The position numbers were made by a program, and so were the translations under genes. This document shows positions 1 through 9,904 of a stretch of 64,000 nucleotides of DNA, one piece after another. Under the pieces are notes generated by a model. That model was not told the origin of the DNA. It ran no database searches and saw only the letters and a list, made by a program, of their open reading frames with translations. Source of the stretch: Pycnococcus provasolii (lineage: Eukaryota > Chlorophyta > Pseudoscourfieldiophyceae > Pseudoscourfieldiales > Pycnococcaceae); assembly GCA_938743325.2 (NCBI GenBank), contig OW568885.1, forward strand, positions 186,001 through 250,000. Direction: 5' to 3'. Position 1 is the first letter of the stretch; each line of letters begins with the position of its first letter.

Positions 1-1
1 G

Positions 2-715
2 GTGTACGGCATCGCCAGCTTCGTCTACAAGGCGCGCACGCCATTCCACCCGGCCCGTTTCATGGATTTTTTGGATAAACATTTCATCTTGAAGTTGATG
101 AGCTCTGGCGAGGAGGGGGACGAGGGTCCTGAGGAGGAGCAGAATGGAGGCCAAATGCAAGGATGCGAGGATGGAACGTGCGCTGATGATGATGCGTACG
201 ATACTCCGGTGGAGCGCGAGCAGGAAGCCAAGTTGAGGACGCAACACACCCGCGAGGAGTTTGGGAACGTCATGCGAAGCAAGGGGTACATCTGGCTCGC
301 AGGTCGAGACGACCTCGTCGGCGAGTGGAGCCAGGCGGGCGTCATGGGTGAGTTTAGCTGTACCGGGCCGTGGATGGCTCATGTGCCTGAGGACGACTGG
401 CCTGAGGAGGGTACGGACGCATACGACGACGTGATGAAGGACTTTGCTGGGCCTGAGATACAGGATAGGAGGCAGGAGATTGTGTTTATTGGTCAGAATC
501 TGCGCCAAGATGCGATTGTGTCCGCCCTCGACGCGTGCTTGATCAACGCGAGCGACTTGCGTCGCCGCGGCCGCTCGGCGCATGATCGTAATGACGGCGG
601 TGAGCACGCGTGGAAGTTCGGCGTGAACTACCTCGAGGATCCGTTCCCGCGCTGGCCTACGCTGTCAAATTTCATGACAGAAGAAGAAGAAGATGGAGAG
701 GAAGGAGAGGAGTAA
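2..715 (+). CDS. CobW/ZNG1-type GTPase metallochaperone, C-terminal part (5' end outside window)
   Basis: The frame is open to the left edge, so only the C-terminal 237 codons are visible and the initiator lies outside. What is seen is the CobW C-terminal domain: a start like YGIASFVYKARTPFHP, then a family-typical stretch around residues 90-115 (RSKGYIWLAGRDD followed by GEWSQAG), a GPWMA segment, and QEIVFIGQNL near residue 160 followed by LDACLI. An acidic low-complexity insert (Glu/Asp/Gly-rich) lies at residues 35-70 and the tail is Glu-rich. Family knowledge: COG0523/CobW proteins are P-loop GTPases that deliver metals, and the ZNG1 branch passes zinc to methionine aminopeptidase. The Walker motifs and the CxCC metal site would be in the missing part, so the subfamily cannot be set. 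The next gene downstream is on the same strand, 501 bp away. Confidence 0.85.
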   Translation: MYGIASFVYKARTPFHPARFMDFLDKHFILKLMSSGEEGDEGPEEEQNGGQMQGCEDGTCADDDAYDTPVEREQEAKLRTQHTREEFGNVMRSKGYIWLAGRDDLVGEWSQAGVMGEFSCTGPWMAHVPEDDWPEEGTDAYDDVMKDFAGPEIQDRRQEIVFIGQNLRQDAIVSALDACLINASDLRRRGRSAHDRNDGGEHAWKFGVNYLEDPFPRWPTLSNFMTEEEEDGEEGEE

Positions 716-1216
716 CATGACAAGAGCTAAACCTTAGACAAAAAATTTGTGACAAGTATCTTACTAAATACAGTAGATACAGTGACACGTGACATCTCCC
801 ATCTGCCCAAACCTTTCCCAAGCATATGGAGAAGGAATCAAGGGCACAAAGACGCGAAACCCCCCACACGTACTCTCGGTTACCTTGTTACAGTATATCC
901 CCTTGCTCGTACCATTCCCCCCTTGACTCGTCAACCCCTAACCCCTAACCCCTAACCCCTAACCCCTAACCCCGAAACAGTGTACTCACAGTGTAGGGTA
1001 AGTTCTATGAGCCTCCCTCCTCCCTCCGGGATATTTTCCCCCAGTGGCCAGTGAGGAGGAGACCGAAAGTTCTCCTTTTCGCCGCGTGGACTGCAGTTTA
1101 CGTCGAGAAAATGTTTCAAGGAAAAACAAGGCACCCCTGTTTTTATAACCTTTCCCCCTTTCCTTCGCTTTTCCCCCTTTCCTTCGCTTCGCTGATTTTT
1201 CTGCTACCTATTTGAC
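716..1216. other. Intergenic region: CobW 3' end and citrate synthase promoter
   Basis: No coding signal was found on either strand. It holds the telomere-like tract at 933-973 and then two C/T-rich direct repeats of ttttcccccttccttcgctt type at about 1150-1195, just before the citrate synthase start. This is probably the 5' UTR and promoter of the downstream gene. Confidence 0.6.
933..973 (+). repeat. Telomere-like tract (AACCCCT)5 running into AACCCCGAA
   Basis: Five exact copies of the 7-mer AACCCCT run from 933 to 967 and continue without a gap into AACCCCGAA (968-976), a 9-mer that recurs in other intergenic regions here. The unit resembles but does not equal the plant-type telomere repeat AAACCCT. 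It lies about 245 bp upstream of the citrate synthase start, so it could be an interstitial telomere-like repeat or a telo-box-type promoter element. Confidence 0.75.
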
Positions 1217-2704
1217 ATGTCGTCCCCGGCAGCCTCCATGGCCATGGCTGCTCTCCTCCGGGGTCCAGGGATGTCTCTTCTCCGGGCTTGTGGTGGCTCC
1301 TCACCAGTGTCCTCAGTGTCGTCTTCAGTTTCGTTTTTTAGTCCCAGGTTTTTGTCCTCCTCAGCATCCTGCTTGGGTGTCGCGTGGAGTGAAACGGGGG
1401 GTGCGAAGGCATCAGGAGAAGTGGCGAAACTGACCATGCCGTCCGGAGACTCCGTGGACATTCCCATACTCGTGCCCACGTACGGGTCAGACAAGTTCCT
1501 CGACGTCAAGGGACTCAAAAAAGCTACCGGGTGCTTCACGTACGACCCGGGACTCATGGAGACCGCGACGTGCCAGAGCGGTATCACCTTTCTCGACGGA
1601 GACAACGGAGTGTGCTGCTACCGAGGATATCCCGTCGACCAGCTTGCGCAGCACAGCGACTTCGTCACAACCGCGTATCTGCTCCTGCACGGCGACCTGC
1701 CCACGCCCGAACAGGACATCGCATGGCGCCGGGAACTCCAGAAGTACATGGTAGTCAACACGCGACTCGTCGAGTTCTACCGCAGCTTCCCCGATGGCGC
1801 ACACCCGATGGCGCAGATGAATAGCGTCGTCGGCGCCATGTCAGCCTTCTTCCCCGTGTCATTGGACCCCAACGACAAGGAGCAGCACATCACCGCGGCA
1901 ACTCGTCTCATCGCCAAGATGAACATGATCGCCGCGCTCATCTACCGCACAGACAAGAACAAGTCCGTCATCTACCCTCGACAGGACCTTACGTACGCAG
2001 AAAACTTCATGTACATGACATTCGGAGACTGCACGCTCCCACCAGGCGTCGTGAATCATGACATGGAGACGTTCAAACTCGTGGCAAAGGCGATTGACGC
2101 ATTTTTGATCCTGCACGCCGACCACGAGCAGAACGCGTCCACGAGCACAGTTCGCATCGCCGGCTCGAGCCAGGCGAACCCGTACGCGTGCGTTGCAGCT
2201 GGCGTCGCGTCGCTCTGGGGTCCCGCGCACGGCGGCGCGAACGAGGCGGTGATTCAGATGCTCGAGAAGATTGGCCGCCCGGAGAACGTTCCTCAGTTTG
2301 TGCAGGATGTCAAGAACAAGAAGGATGGCGTTCGCCTGATGGGATTTGGACATCGTGTGTACAAGAACTTCGACCCACGCGCCAAGTACTTCGGCGAACT
2401 CGTGATTGACGTGCTGGACAAGCTCGGTGTCGAGGACCCTCATCTGGACGTCGCGCGCGCGTTGCAGGAGGCTGCTCTGAATGACCCGTACTTCGTTGAG
2501 CGCAAGCTGTACCCGAACGTTGACTTCTGGACAGGCATCATGCTTCGCGGCATTGGCATCCCCACGAATATGTTCACGGTGATGTTTGCGCTTGCGCGTA
2601 CGGTCGGCTGGATCAGCCAGTGGAAGGAGATGGTTGAGCAGCCTGGCTTGAAGATTACTCGCCCACGTCAGATTTACATCGGCCAGCCCATCAGGAGCAT
2701 GTAA
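1217..2704 (+). CDS. CS: Citrate synthase, type II-like, probably mitochondrial
   Basis: The product is 495 residues. It condenses acetyl-CoA and oxaloacetate to citrate. All family signatures are present: the active-site region LHADHEQN (His300 or His303), WGPAHGG with His338, the signature GFGHRVYKNFDPRAK at 376-390, and NVDF with Asp436, matching the His/His/Asp triad. The roughly 70 residues before the core are Ser/Ala/Arg-rich with almost no acidic residues and contain RFLSSS, typical of a mitochondrial presequence. I see no PTS2 peroxisomal signal, and the end IRSM is not a canonical PTS1. The core resembles the bacterial/peroxisomal branch (it has ETATCQSGITFLDG) rather than the usual mitochondrial type I enzyme. 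ATG at 1217 is chosen because the presequence follows it. A minor alternative is a peroxisomal form. No TGTAA was seen close to the stop. Confidence 0.95.
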   Translation: MSSPAASMAMAALLRGPGMSLLRACGGSSPVSSVSSSVSFFSPRFLSSSASCLGVAWSETGGAKASGEVAKLTMPSGDSVDIPILVPTYGSDKFLDVKGLKKATGCFTYDPGLMETATCQSGITFLDGDNGVCCYRGYPVDQLAQHSDFVTTAYLLLHGDLPTPEQDIAWRRELQKYMVVNTRLVEFYRSFPDGAHPMAQMNSVVGAMSAFFPVSLDPNDKEQHITAATRLIAKMNMIAALIYRTDKNKSVIYPRQDLTYAENFMYMTFGDCTLPPGVVNHDMETFKLVAKAIDAFLILHADHEQNASTSTVRIAGSSQANPYACVAAGVASLWGPAHGGANEAVIQMLEKIGRPENVPQFVQDVKNKKDGVRLMGFGHRVYKNFDPRAKYFGELVIDVLDKLGVEDPHLDVARALQEAALNDPYFVERKLYPNVDFWTGIMLRGIGIPTNMFTVMFALARTVGWISQWKEMVEQPGLKITRPRQIYIGQPIRSM

Positions 2705-3149
2705 AAAGCGCAGCTTCGGCCGAGGCCGATCGAGGCTTGCTTGCTGCGTGAGAGGCTAATAATTAGTGGTGCGAGTACGGGATATTGTCCAAAACGATGC
2801 CATCGCGAGATATCTCGTTGAGTAACATGGAACTAACCTAACCTAACCTGCATATGTGGATTTTTGTCTTCCACCGGTCGAGAAAAAAACCACGAGTGCT
2901 TGCTTGCGTGGCCCACGGTTGTGGTGGTGGTGCATGTTAATGAACCAAGTTCAGGACATGCATGGGAAACCACACACAAACATTAATATGGGTGGAAGTC
3001 ACAAACACCATCACTACTGTACTCCAGGTCCACTCCACAAAAACCCCTGCTGGTTAAGGTTGTGCGTACTACATAGCCAAAGAAAGCAAACAAACGCGAA
3101 CACTCACGCTGATATTCAGTACTTGTATTTTAAAAATAGTTGTAACAAA
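2705..3149. other. Intergenic region between convergent citrate synthase and RCC1-repeat gene
   Basis: This is shared 3' flank of two convergent genes. It contains a short degenerate CCTAA tract (aactaacctaacctaacct, about 2831-2849) and otherwise nothing I can name. Small open stretches on either strand lack protein-like composition. Confidence 0.5.
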
Positions 3150-4169
3150 TTACAGAATGTGCACATCGGTCATGAAGGGAAAGTTGGCACTGAGAGTGGC
3201 GTAGTCGTCGTCCTCTGGAGTCGGCGCTTGACCGAACTCGTTGTCTCCCCAGCACGCGATACTGCCGTCGCGTCGCAGCGCAAGCGAGTGAGCGTAACCC
3301 GCGGCGATGGCGACGAAGTCGCCTTGTATGCCGTCCGGAGGCGCCTGGCCATCGCCATTGTAGCCCCAGCACGCAATATTGCCGTCGCGTTGTAGCGCCA
3401 GCGAGTGAGCATCGCCCGCGGCGATGGCGACGAAGTCGCCTTGTATGCCGTCCGGAGGCGCCTGGCCGTCCTCGTTGTCTCCCCAGCACGCAATATTGCC
3501 GTTGCGTTGCAGCGCCAGCGAGTGAGCGCTATTCGCGGCGATAGCGACGAAGTCGCCTTGCATGCCGTCCGAAGGCGCCTGGCCGTCCTCGTTCGAGCCC
3601 GAGCACGCAATATTGCCGTCGCGTCGGAGCGCAAGCGAGTGAGCGTAACCCGCGGCGATGGCGACGAAGTCGCCTTGTATGCCGTCCGGAGGCGCCTGGC
3701 CGGAGCCGTTGTATCCCCAGCACGCGATATTGCCGTCGCCTTGTAGCGCCAGCGAGTGAGTGGCACCCGCGGCGATGTCGACGAAGTCGCCTTGTATGCC
3801 GTCCGGAGGCGCCTGGCCCCTGCGGTTGCGTCCCCAGCACGCGATATTGCCGTCGCGTTGTAGTGCCAGCGAGTGAGCGCCACCCGCGGCGACCATGACG
3901 AAGTCGCCCTGTATGCCGTCCGGAGGCGCCCGACCGTCGTCGTTCCAGCCCCAGCACGCGATGTTGCCGTCATGTCGCCGAGCGAGCGAGAAACCTGTAC
4001 TACCCGCTGAAATGTTCGCGTTGGCTCGCGACATTCTTTTGAGAAGCTCGTCGCGTTCCTTGACAATTGCGAGTCGTCGTGGTTTGTGCACTACGACAAG
4101 CCATTCACGCCAGACGGCGATGGCGTCGTCTCGCAGCCCATGCCCATGCGCGTCGCCGCTTGACTCCAT
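3150..4169 (-). CDS. RCC1-repeat beta-propeller protein with seven near-identical blades
   Basis: The product is 339 residues from the ATG at 4169. The frame runs on upstream, but only into low-complexity promoter sequence. After about 60 residues, seven copies of a 39-residue unit follow, each built as GDFVAIAAGxxHSLALQRDG then NIACWGxNxxGQAPPDG. That is the RCC1/BLIP-II propeller pattern, and seven units would close one propeller. The 117-bp units are nearly identical at DNA level, which points to recent expansion or gene conversion. One blade has CSG in place of CWG. The short C-terminal tail is acidic (PEDDD). RCC1 folds act as guanine-exchange factors, ubiquitin-ligase parts or simple binding scaffolds. 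Nothing here picks one, and it is not an orthologue of RCC1 itself. It is divergent with the CRC gene. Confidence 0.85.
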   Translation of the reverse strand: MESSGDAHGHGLRDDAIAVWREWLVVVHKPRRLAIVKERDELLKRMSRANANISAGSTGFSLARRHDGNIACWGWNDDGRAPPDGIQGDFVMVAAGGAHSLALQRDGNIACWGRNRRGQAPPDGIQGDFVDIAAGATHSLALQGDGNIACWGYNGSGQAPPDGIQGDFVAIAAGYAHSLALRRDGNIACSGSNEDGQAPSDGMQGDFVAIAANSAHSLALQRNGNIACWGDNEDGQAPPDGIQGDFVAIAAGDAHSLALQRDGNIACWGYNGDGQAPPDGIQGDFVAIAAGYAHSLALRRDGSIACWGDNEFGQAPTPEDDDYATLSANFPFMTDVHIL

Positions 4170-4735
4170 GAGTCCTGAAACCAAACAAAGCAGACGCAGA
4201 CGCAGAACACGATGCGAGCTAATAATGAGAAGAATATCAGGGGACCCTAACCCTAACCCTAACGAATACAAAACCCCGAAGTCCCCCGAGGAACTCCCAA
4301 TTTTTTTAAATAAAACCCCCAAACCAAACCCAACCAAACCCCCAAACCTCCTGGAAGTGGAAGTTAACAACCGATGGATGCTCTGACCTGTCAGTCCGAG
4401 TGCGCCCCTCCCTCCCCCCGGGCCCCGGGGGCCCGCGGGGGGGGGAAACCTCGCTGTGTTTTCACGCTCGACGCTCGGGGCGACGCCCCCCCAATCGAGG
4501 TCCCCAGTCGGGAAGGAGAGAGGGGAGAGAACAGGGGGAACAGACCGACCCTTTGCATTTGTCGTCTTCACCGAGTTTTCAACTGCTTTGTATTTCCCCC
4601 CTGCTTTGTCGTTCTGTCCCCCTCTCTCCTTCCCCCTCTGTCGCCCCCCCCCCCCCCCCCCTGTTCTCGGCCTGCTTCGTCTCGTTTCGTCTCGCCATTT
4701 CATTTCTCCATTCTTGACGAGGTTTCACACTCGAC
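4170..4735. promoter_or_regulatory. Divergent promoter region of RCC1-repeat and CRC genes
   Basis: This 566-bp spacer separates two divergent starts. It carries (CCCTAA)3 at 4244-4263, AACCCCGAA at 4272-4280, several AAACCC-type boxes at 4310-4350, a palindromic GC block (ccccgggccccgggg) near 4417-4431 and an uninterrupted C tract at about 4643-4661. These are C-rich elements of the same kind as at other divergent starts in the window. I did not find a convincing TATA box. Confidence 0.5.
4244..4263 (+). repeat. Short telomere-like tract (CCCTAA)3
   Basis: Three tandem CCCTAA units lie in the divergent promoter between the RCC1-repeat and CRC genes. Too short to be a telomere remnant with confidence; it could be a telo-box promoter element. 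Confidence 0.7.
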
Positions 4736-5041
4736 ATGGCGGGTCCCTCGCCTCCTCCTCCTGCTCCTGCTGCTGCTGGTGGTGCTCATGACGCTCCTGG
4801 TGGTGGTGGTGGTGCTCCTCCTGCTCATAATCCTATTCATGATCCGATCAAGTCGAAACGTAAGCTGGACTTCTCGAATTCTAGGGGGAATGGGGACAAT
4901 GATGACTCCCACATGGACCCGGACTCGAAAATAAATCCTTCCTATGATGACGATGATGAACGGGATGAGGATAGGGCTCATGTGCCTGTGCCTGTGCCTG
5001 TGCCTGGTAATTCTAAGAAGGATAACAGCAGCGGAGGCTCG

Positions 5042-5073
<32 letters not shown>

Positions 5074-6934
5074 CATGCCGCCGGCGAGCAACGCAGCAGA
5101 AGCGGTGGAAGATAAAGCGGCGGAAGCCGCGGCGATGCTCATGGAAATCGCACCGACGTCAGCAGCTCACGCAGAGCACGCGAAAAGCAATTCCGCCGCC
5201 GCCGCCGCCGCCGCCGCCGCGCAGGCACAAGAGCAAATACGAGCAGCGGCACACGTGCTCGCATCACCCGCGCGACCGTTCTCGTCGCGAACAAACGCAA
5301 CGCCGACGCAAACACCAGTCAAGTCAAAAAAGTGCAACTGCAGAAATAGCAAGTGCCTGAAACTGTACTGCGAGTGCTTCGCGTCGGGGGAGCACTGCAA
5401 AAATTGCTCGTGCCAGAACTGCTTCAACAACCCAGAGCACGAGAAAGTCAGGCAGGAGGCGATCGAGGCAACCTTGGAGAGAAACCCTCACGCGTTTCGG
5501 CCGAAGATTAACACCACGCCGGGGAGAGGGGTTCCGCACAGCGCTCTCTCCCTTCCGCACACCGCCTCTCCCGCGGCGGTGGCGACGCACGAACAGTTCG
5601 TCACGGCGCTCGCCAGCGCCAACCCGGCGATGGCTGCCGCGATGATGGCAGCGGCGTCAGCTGCCACAGGCCAGCCACCAGGCGCGGGCGGTGACACAGG
5701 CGCGCAGGCAGGCGCGTCGTCGATTCCCGGCCTCGCAGCCGCCACCGCGTGGGCCGCACAGGCGCAGGCGGGATGCACTCCCGCCATGGCGTCGGCAGCC
5801 ATGCAGGCAATCGCAAACGTGATCGCGGCGCCTGGGAACCTAATGGCAGCATATGGCGTGACCGGGAAGCACGCAAAAGGATGCCACTGCAAACGCTCGT
5901 TTTGCCTGAAAAAGTACTGCGAGTGCTTCCAGGGCGGTATCCTTTGCTCGGACATCTGCAAGTGCACCGAGTGCAAGAATTATCAAGGCTCGAAAGAGCT
6001 CGCGAAAATTCTCACGAAGAATGAAAGGCGGGAGGCAGCAGCAAGCCCGAATGCCAAGCGGCTCAAGGTATCTACCGGCGTCGCGTCGCCCGCTGGAAAG
6101 AAAGGGGGCTTCGCGGGTGCAGCAGACGAAGAGAGGGGGGCTGCAGATGACTCGGCCGCCGCTGCCTACGCAGCACCCTTGGCGCCGCCGCCACGCATCG
6201 GATCGCCGAAGGAGCAGCACGAAGCGGCTCCAGTGGACGGCGCGAAGAACATGGACGTCTCCCCGCCGCCAGCCGCGCTGAAGGTGGAGACTGAGACGAA
6301 TGTCATGGTGGGCGCACCTCCAGCACCCGAACAGAGCGACCTGGGAACCGCGGCGGCGGCACTGGCAGCTGCCGCGGCAGCGCTGAACATGACGAATGGT
6401 ACGACGTCGCATGGCGGCGTTGCGGTGCCGTCGCAACCGCATCCGCCGCTCGCTGGCCTGATCAATCGCCAGATCCTCGACGCTCTCGCCGAGCTGCTTG
6501 TGACGGTGGTGATGGAGTCTGCGCAGCAGTGGAAAGAGCAGAATCCGTCGATGTGGCGCGGACTGAATGGAGCTCGTGAGCCTGCTGGCGGGATGTCACA
6601 AAATGACGACAACGACGAGCGGAGGCTGATGTGCGACGAGGAGGCGGCAGATGCGCTAGGCAGCGCACCGCCGAACGAAAGTGACGCCGTTCACGACGAC
6701 GTGGTGGAGGAGGAGAATGACGACAACGTCGAGGAGGACGACGAGATGCAGTCGCCGCGTTCGGCGCTCGTCTCACACGTCGAAGTTTCGCTGCTCGACG
6801 AACTTTCCCTCACGCTGTCGAAGTTGGGGGCGCGCGCGGGCCAGTTTCAGACGCTTACGGTGCATGATCCGGCAGCCGCTACGCCAGCCAGTGCCCAGAA
6901 GCACCCTGCGGGTGGAAGCCACGACGACGATTGA
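4736..6934 (+). CDS. CRC-domain (tesmin/TSO1/LIN54-like) DNA-binding protein
   Basis: The product is 732 residues from the ATG at 4736. Two cysteine-rich CXC motifs form a CRC domain: the first at about 198-245 (KKCNCRNSKCLKLYCECF), the second at about 377-425 (GCHCKRSFCLKKYCECF). The linker is unusually long (about 130 residues against roughly 35-50 in plant TSO1 and LIN54) and Ala/Gly-rich, including ATAWAAQAQAG. The canonical Arg-Asn-Pro-x-Ala-Phe-x-Pro-Lys linker motif is present right after CXC1 as RNPHAFRPK. CRC proteins bind TTYGAA-type promoter elements and, as LIN54/TSO1, belong to DREAM/MuvB cell-cycle repressor complexes. The N terminus is Pro/Ala/Asp-rich with polyproline and polyalanine; the C terminus is acidic. 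TGTAA lies at 6952-6956, 18 nt after the stop. Transcriptional role is by family; complex membership is inference. Confidence 0.93.
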
Positions 6935-7388
6935 GTTTGCTTTTGTTTGATTGTAAAACAATGAATAACACATTCACCATTCAGCCCATTCATTCAATGA
7001 CACGTGCGAGCAATTCACAGCGCGTTTGTGCGTGGCGCTGGGGATTTTTCTACTATTATGGCGCTTTCTGTTGACGTCGTCACAGCATCGCTTGCGCAAT
7101 CTAACATCAAATTCAATTCATTTTCAGCGGAATCCATTCAAAATGACGGGATCGTTACACATCCATCCCCACGAACTGGTTCAACTCGAGGAGGGTGATC
7201 TCGTCGCCGCTGCTACCCCACGTCTCCATTGTATATGTCCTCGAAATACACAAAAGCCCACACAAAAATAAAAGAAATCAAAAGAAACCTAGTGACACGG
7301 TGACACCAGCACCTATTCGATTCGGAAAAGATTGATTATACCAGGCGTGCAACACGTCGAAATCGAATTGGGCAAAGTCCATCCATTA
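6935..7388. other. Intergenic region downstream of the CRC gene
   Basis: It begins with the CRC 3' UTR and its TGTAA signal (6952-6956). The rest is AT-richer sequence with short open frames of non-protein-like composition. I see no RNA gene. Confidence 0.5.
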
Positions 7389-7648
7389 TTAGCGACCACC
7401 ACCGCCACCACCACCACGCATTATTCCTCCTCCACTTCGACGGTGTCCAAGTCCGTCGTTAACCTTCGCAGCTTTGCGAACAGCTTTGGATGCTTTGCGA
7501 TCTAAGCAATCGCAAACAAAGGGGGGCCGCAGAACACAAAGGTACTCGAAACCGCACACTGGACACCAGAATGGAGGGAGTGGTACGTCCGGCGGGAATC
7601 CAGGTCCCCGGAGTGCCGCCCGGCATTCCTTCTTGTGTTTGTGAAGAT
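7389..7648 (-). CDS. Possible terminal exon of an intron-containing gene: Cys-rich, Gly/Arg tail
   Basis: On the minus strand a frame reads with protein-like codon choice into TAA at 7389-7391. It encodes FPPDVPLPPFWCPVCGFEY, then a second Cys pair (VCDCLDRK), a Lys/Ala-rich basic helix (KASKAVRKAAK) and a tail of GGGIMR followed by seven Gly and Arg. C-x2-C with C-x-C could bind zinc. There is no suitable ATG, and a branch-site and AG acceptor-like sequence (ctgaatcaatcttag) precedes position 7648, so it may be a last exon with upstream exons in 7700-8500 that I could not assemble. The 1.9-kb gap between two plus-strand genes leaves room for such a gene. Against it: almost no other gene here has introns, and no TGTAA follows. 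Family not recognised. Confidence 0.3.
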
Positions 7649-8863
7649 CTAAGATTGATTCAGCAGTCGTTTTCTTAATTTTATAATAGGTTTGTTTTTT
7701 TGTGTGTTTCCAGAGTCTTCACTTAATCAGTAAGTTGTATTTGTCGAAGCCAAAGAAGAAGAAAGGTTCAAGAGCACTTCAAAGCCGATTACTCGATTAG
7801 CCGAAGGAAGGTGTCGACTCAAGACTCAAGAGTGAGTATCACGAGCGACTACTACTACTGGTTAATTAATAACGCAATAATAAAAAAGACGGAAAGTGTA
7901 TGTGAAAAAGCGGAAACTGCCGGAAAGTGTATCTATGGCCATCTATCTCTGCCATTCGCATCACCCGTAGTCGCGGCCGTACTCAGTACTCACAAGTCAC
8001 AACCTCCCAACAACGTTTGCTCGTGAAACGCATTCAGATGGATTCTATGCCGCCGACACCAACACAATCACCTCTTCTCCGAACCTACGCTTCGACGCGT
8101 TGCCCGCCGCACCTACCTCTCAACCTGTTCTCGTACAAAGATCCCCGACAAGCGTGCGTGCGTTATTTGATTTGCGTCACATCCAAAAATGCATCCCGGG
8201 GGCGAGCTCGAAACTATCGTAAAATATCTCCGCTTGACCATATCTTTTCTCTGGACACTTTTTCGCTTTTTGGTGCACTTTTTTCCCTGCAAGTTGCCAC
8301 GGTGTTTTGCCGCGCCAGTTGCCCGTGCCCGTGTGAGCAAAGGTACCTACCGGGTAGTGAGCAACGGTGCAAGGAGGGGGGAACCAACGAAGACGAAGAG
8401 GAGTGACAGCATGGCAAGCAAGCAAAGGTTGCAAGTTGCAAGCAACACAACACAACGGAACGAAAGATGGAAAGATCGGCAAGCAAGGACTGTCGGAAAG
8501 AAGAAAGGTGACATTCGAGCGTGTTAAGCTAGGACTACCGCCCGTCCCTTGGAAGAAAAAAGATCCAAGCCAAAAAAAAGTGCGTGAACGCGCAAGCCGC
8601 GGAAGTTGGAATTTGGAATTTCCCCCCCCCCCCCCGAAGACGGGAAACCGAGGGGGGAAGGGGCGGGTAAAATCCGAGGTGGAGCACGCATTTGGTCCAT
8701 GAAGGAATTCCAGCACTCAAATCATTTCCAATTGAGTTGCTTTTTTGACGCGTTGGTTAATTGCGTTTCGGACCCGTCCCTTTTTCAACTTCTAGTGCTA
8801 TTGCGCCCCTTCCCTTCCCTCCCTCTTCATTCTCCCCCCACTCGCTTTCTATTCATTCTACAC
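7649..8863. other. Long unassigned region upstream of the plastid-type gene
   Basis: About 1.2 kb without a supported gene. It may hold 5' exons of the weak minus-strand gene and the promoter and 5' UTR of the plus-strand gene that starts at 8864. A C tract lies at about 8622-8635. No RNA gene or repeat was recognised. Confidence 0.4.
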
Positions 8864-9904
8864 ATGTTCTTGAAGAACCGCAGCATGCCTCCTCCGTCTT
8901 TGTCTTCCTCTTCTTTGGTACGTGGTGGTGGTGTGGTTTGCAGGGGTGGTGTGGTCCGCCTTCCTGCTCATCCTCGTGCTCATCCTGCTCGTCCTGCTCG
9001 TGCTCGTGCTCATCCTCGTGCTCGTGCTCAACCTCGGTGTCGTGCGTCGTCGTCGAATTCGAATTCCAACGACGAGTCCTCGAACTTCGAGTCCGACTTT
9101 TCGAATTACGAAATTCCGAGAGACAAAATAAAATCTCTCAAAAAAGGGTCGTCGTATGCCTCGTCATCCACCGAGGATGTCTATCGCGCTATGAAGCAAC
9201 AGCTGCGCTCAGCCATCGAGGAGGAGTCGGCGAAAGACAGACTCCTCGAGAGCGTTGATGAGTACGTCGAGGGAGAAAAGCAGAGACTCATGGGACTCGC
9301 GGAGGAGGCGTACGCCGAACTCGACAAGCTCAGCCGCGTCTCCAAGAATATTGCCAACCTCGAGTTTGACCTCGCACTCAACGAAATCAACGACCAAACG
9401 TCGTCGCTCATTGAGCAGGAAAGGGAAAAGCGAGAGGCGGAGGCGCTCGCGCAGCTCGTCGCCGCGGAAAAGCAGGCGGAGCAGCTCGAGGCATACGAGC
9501 TCAAACTCGCCGCAAGGAGGCAGCGAGGCTTGTTCTTCAAGAGCCTCTACTCGCCACCACCGCCTCCGAAGGATGCGCAGAACGACACCGACAGCGTGAA
9601 GAGATCAGGGGGAAAGCCGGCACCAGACCACTGGCGTGTACGCCCTACATCGCTCGAGGAGGAGATGCACTCCAGCGACATTGATGCCCTGTACGCCGCA
9701 ATGCTCGCGCAGCAGCAAAGCTTCGAGGGGTTCAAGCGTGCGCTGTATGCAACCATCACTGCCATCCTCATTCTTGGCATGTGCCTCGCCATGTCCGAAG
9801 GACTCGCCACGTCGTGGCCGCGCTTCAGCCTGTACGCGGGTCTGTTCGGGTCCGTCGTGCTGCAGACAATCATCGACTTTTTCGGAAGCACCACGGACAC
9901 ATAG
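8864..9904 (+). CDS. Plastid-type coiled-coil protein with C-terminal membrane segments
   Basis: The product is 346 residues from the ATG at 8864 (21 bp later, 8885, is equally possible; the open frame extends upstream through sequence of non-coding character). The first 60 residues are Ser/Arg/Pro/Ala-rich with no acidic residues and end near RCRASSS, like a chloroplast transit peptide. Residues about 105-225 are charged and helical (for example EEESAKDRLLESVDEYVEGE and LIEQEREKREAEALAQLVA), predicting a coiled coil. The C terminus has two hydrophobic stretches around ALYATITAILILGMCLAM and SLYAGLFGSVVLQTIIDFF. This suggests a thylakoid or envelope protein with a stromal or cytosolic coiled coil. 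I do not recognise the family. It is convergent with the RanBPM-like gene. Confidence 0.75.
   Translation: MFLKNRSMPPPSLSSSSLVRGGGVVCRGGVVRLPAHPRAHPARPARARAHPRARAQPRCRASSSNSNSNDESSNFESDFSNYEIPRDKIKSLKKGSSYASSSTEDVYRAMKQQLRSAIEEESAKDRLLESVDEYVEGEKQRLMGLAEEAYAELDKLSRVSKNIANLEFDLALNEINDQTSSLIEQEREKREAEALAQLVAAEKQAEQLEAYELKLAARRQRGLFFKSLYSPPPPPKDAQNDTDSVKRSGGKPAPDHWRVRPTSLEEEMHSSDIDALYAAMLAQQQSFEGFKRALYATITAILILGMCLAMSEGLATSWPRFSLYAGLFGSVVLQTIIDFFGSTTDT

Noticed and set aside
933-973. True chromosome end or fused telomere
   Set aside because: The tract is only five units, of AACCCCT and not the standard AAACCCT, with genes on both sides.
2856-3395. 179-codon frame on the plus strand downstream of citrate synthase
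   Set aside because: Its second half is antisense to the RCC1-repeat gene and its first half has no protein-like composition.
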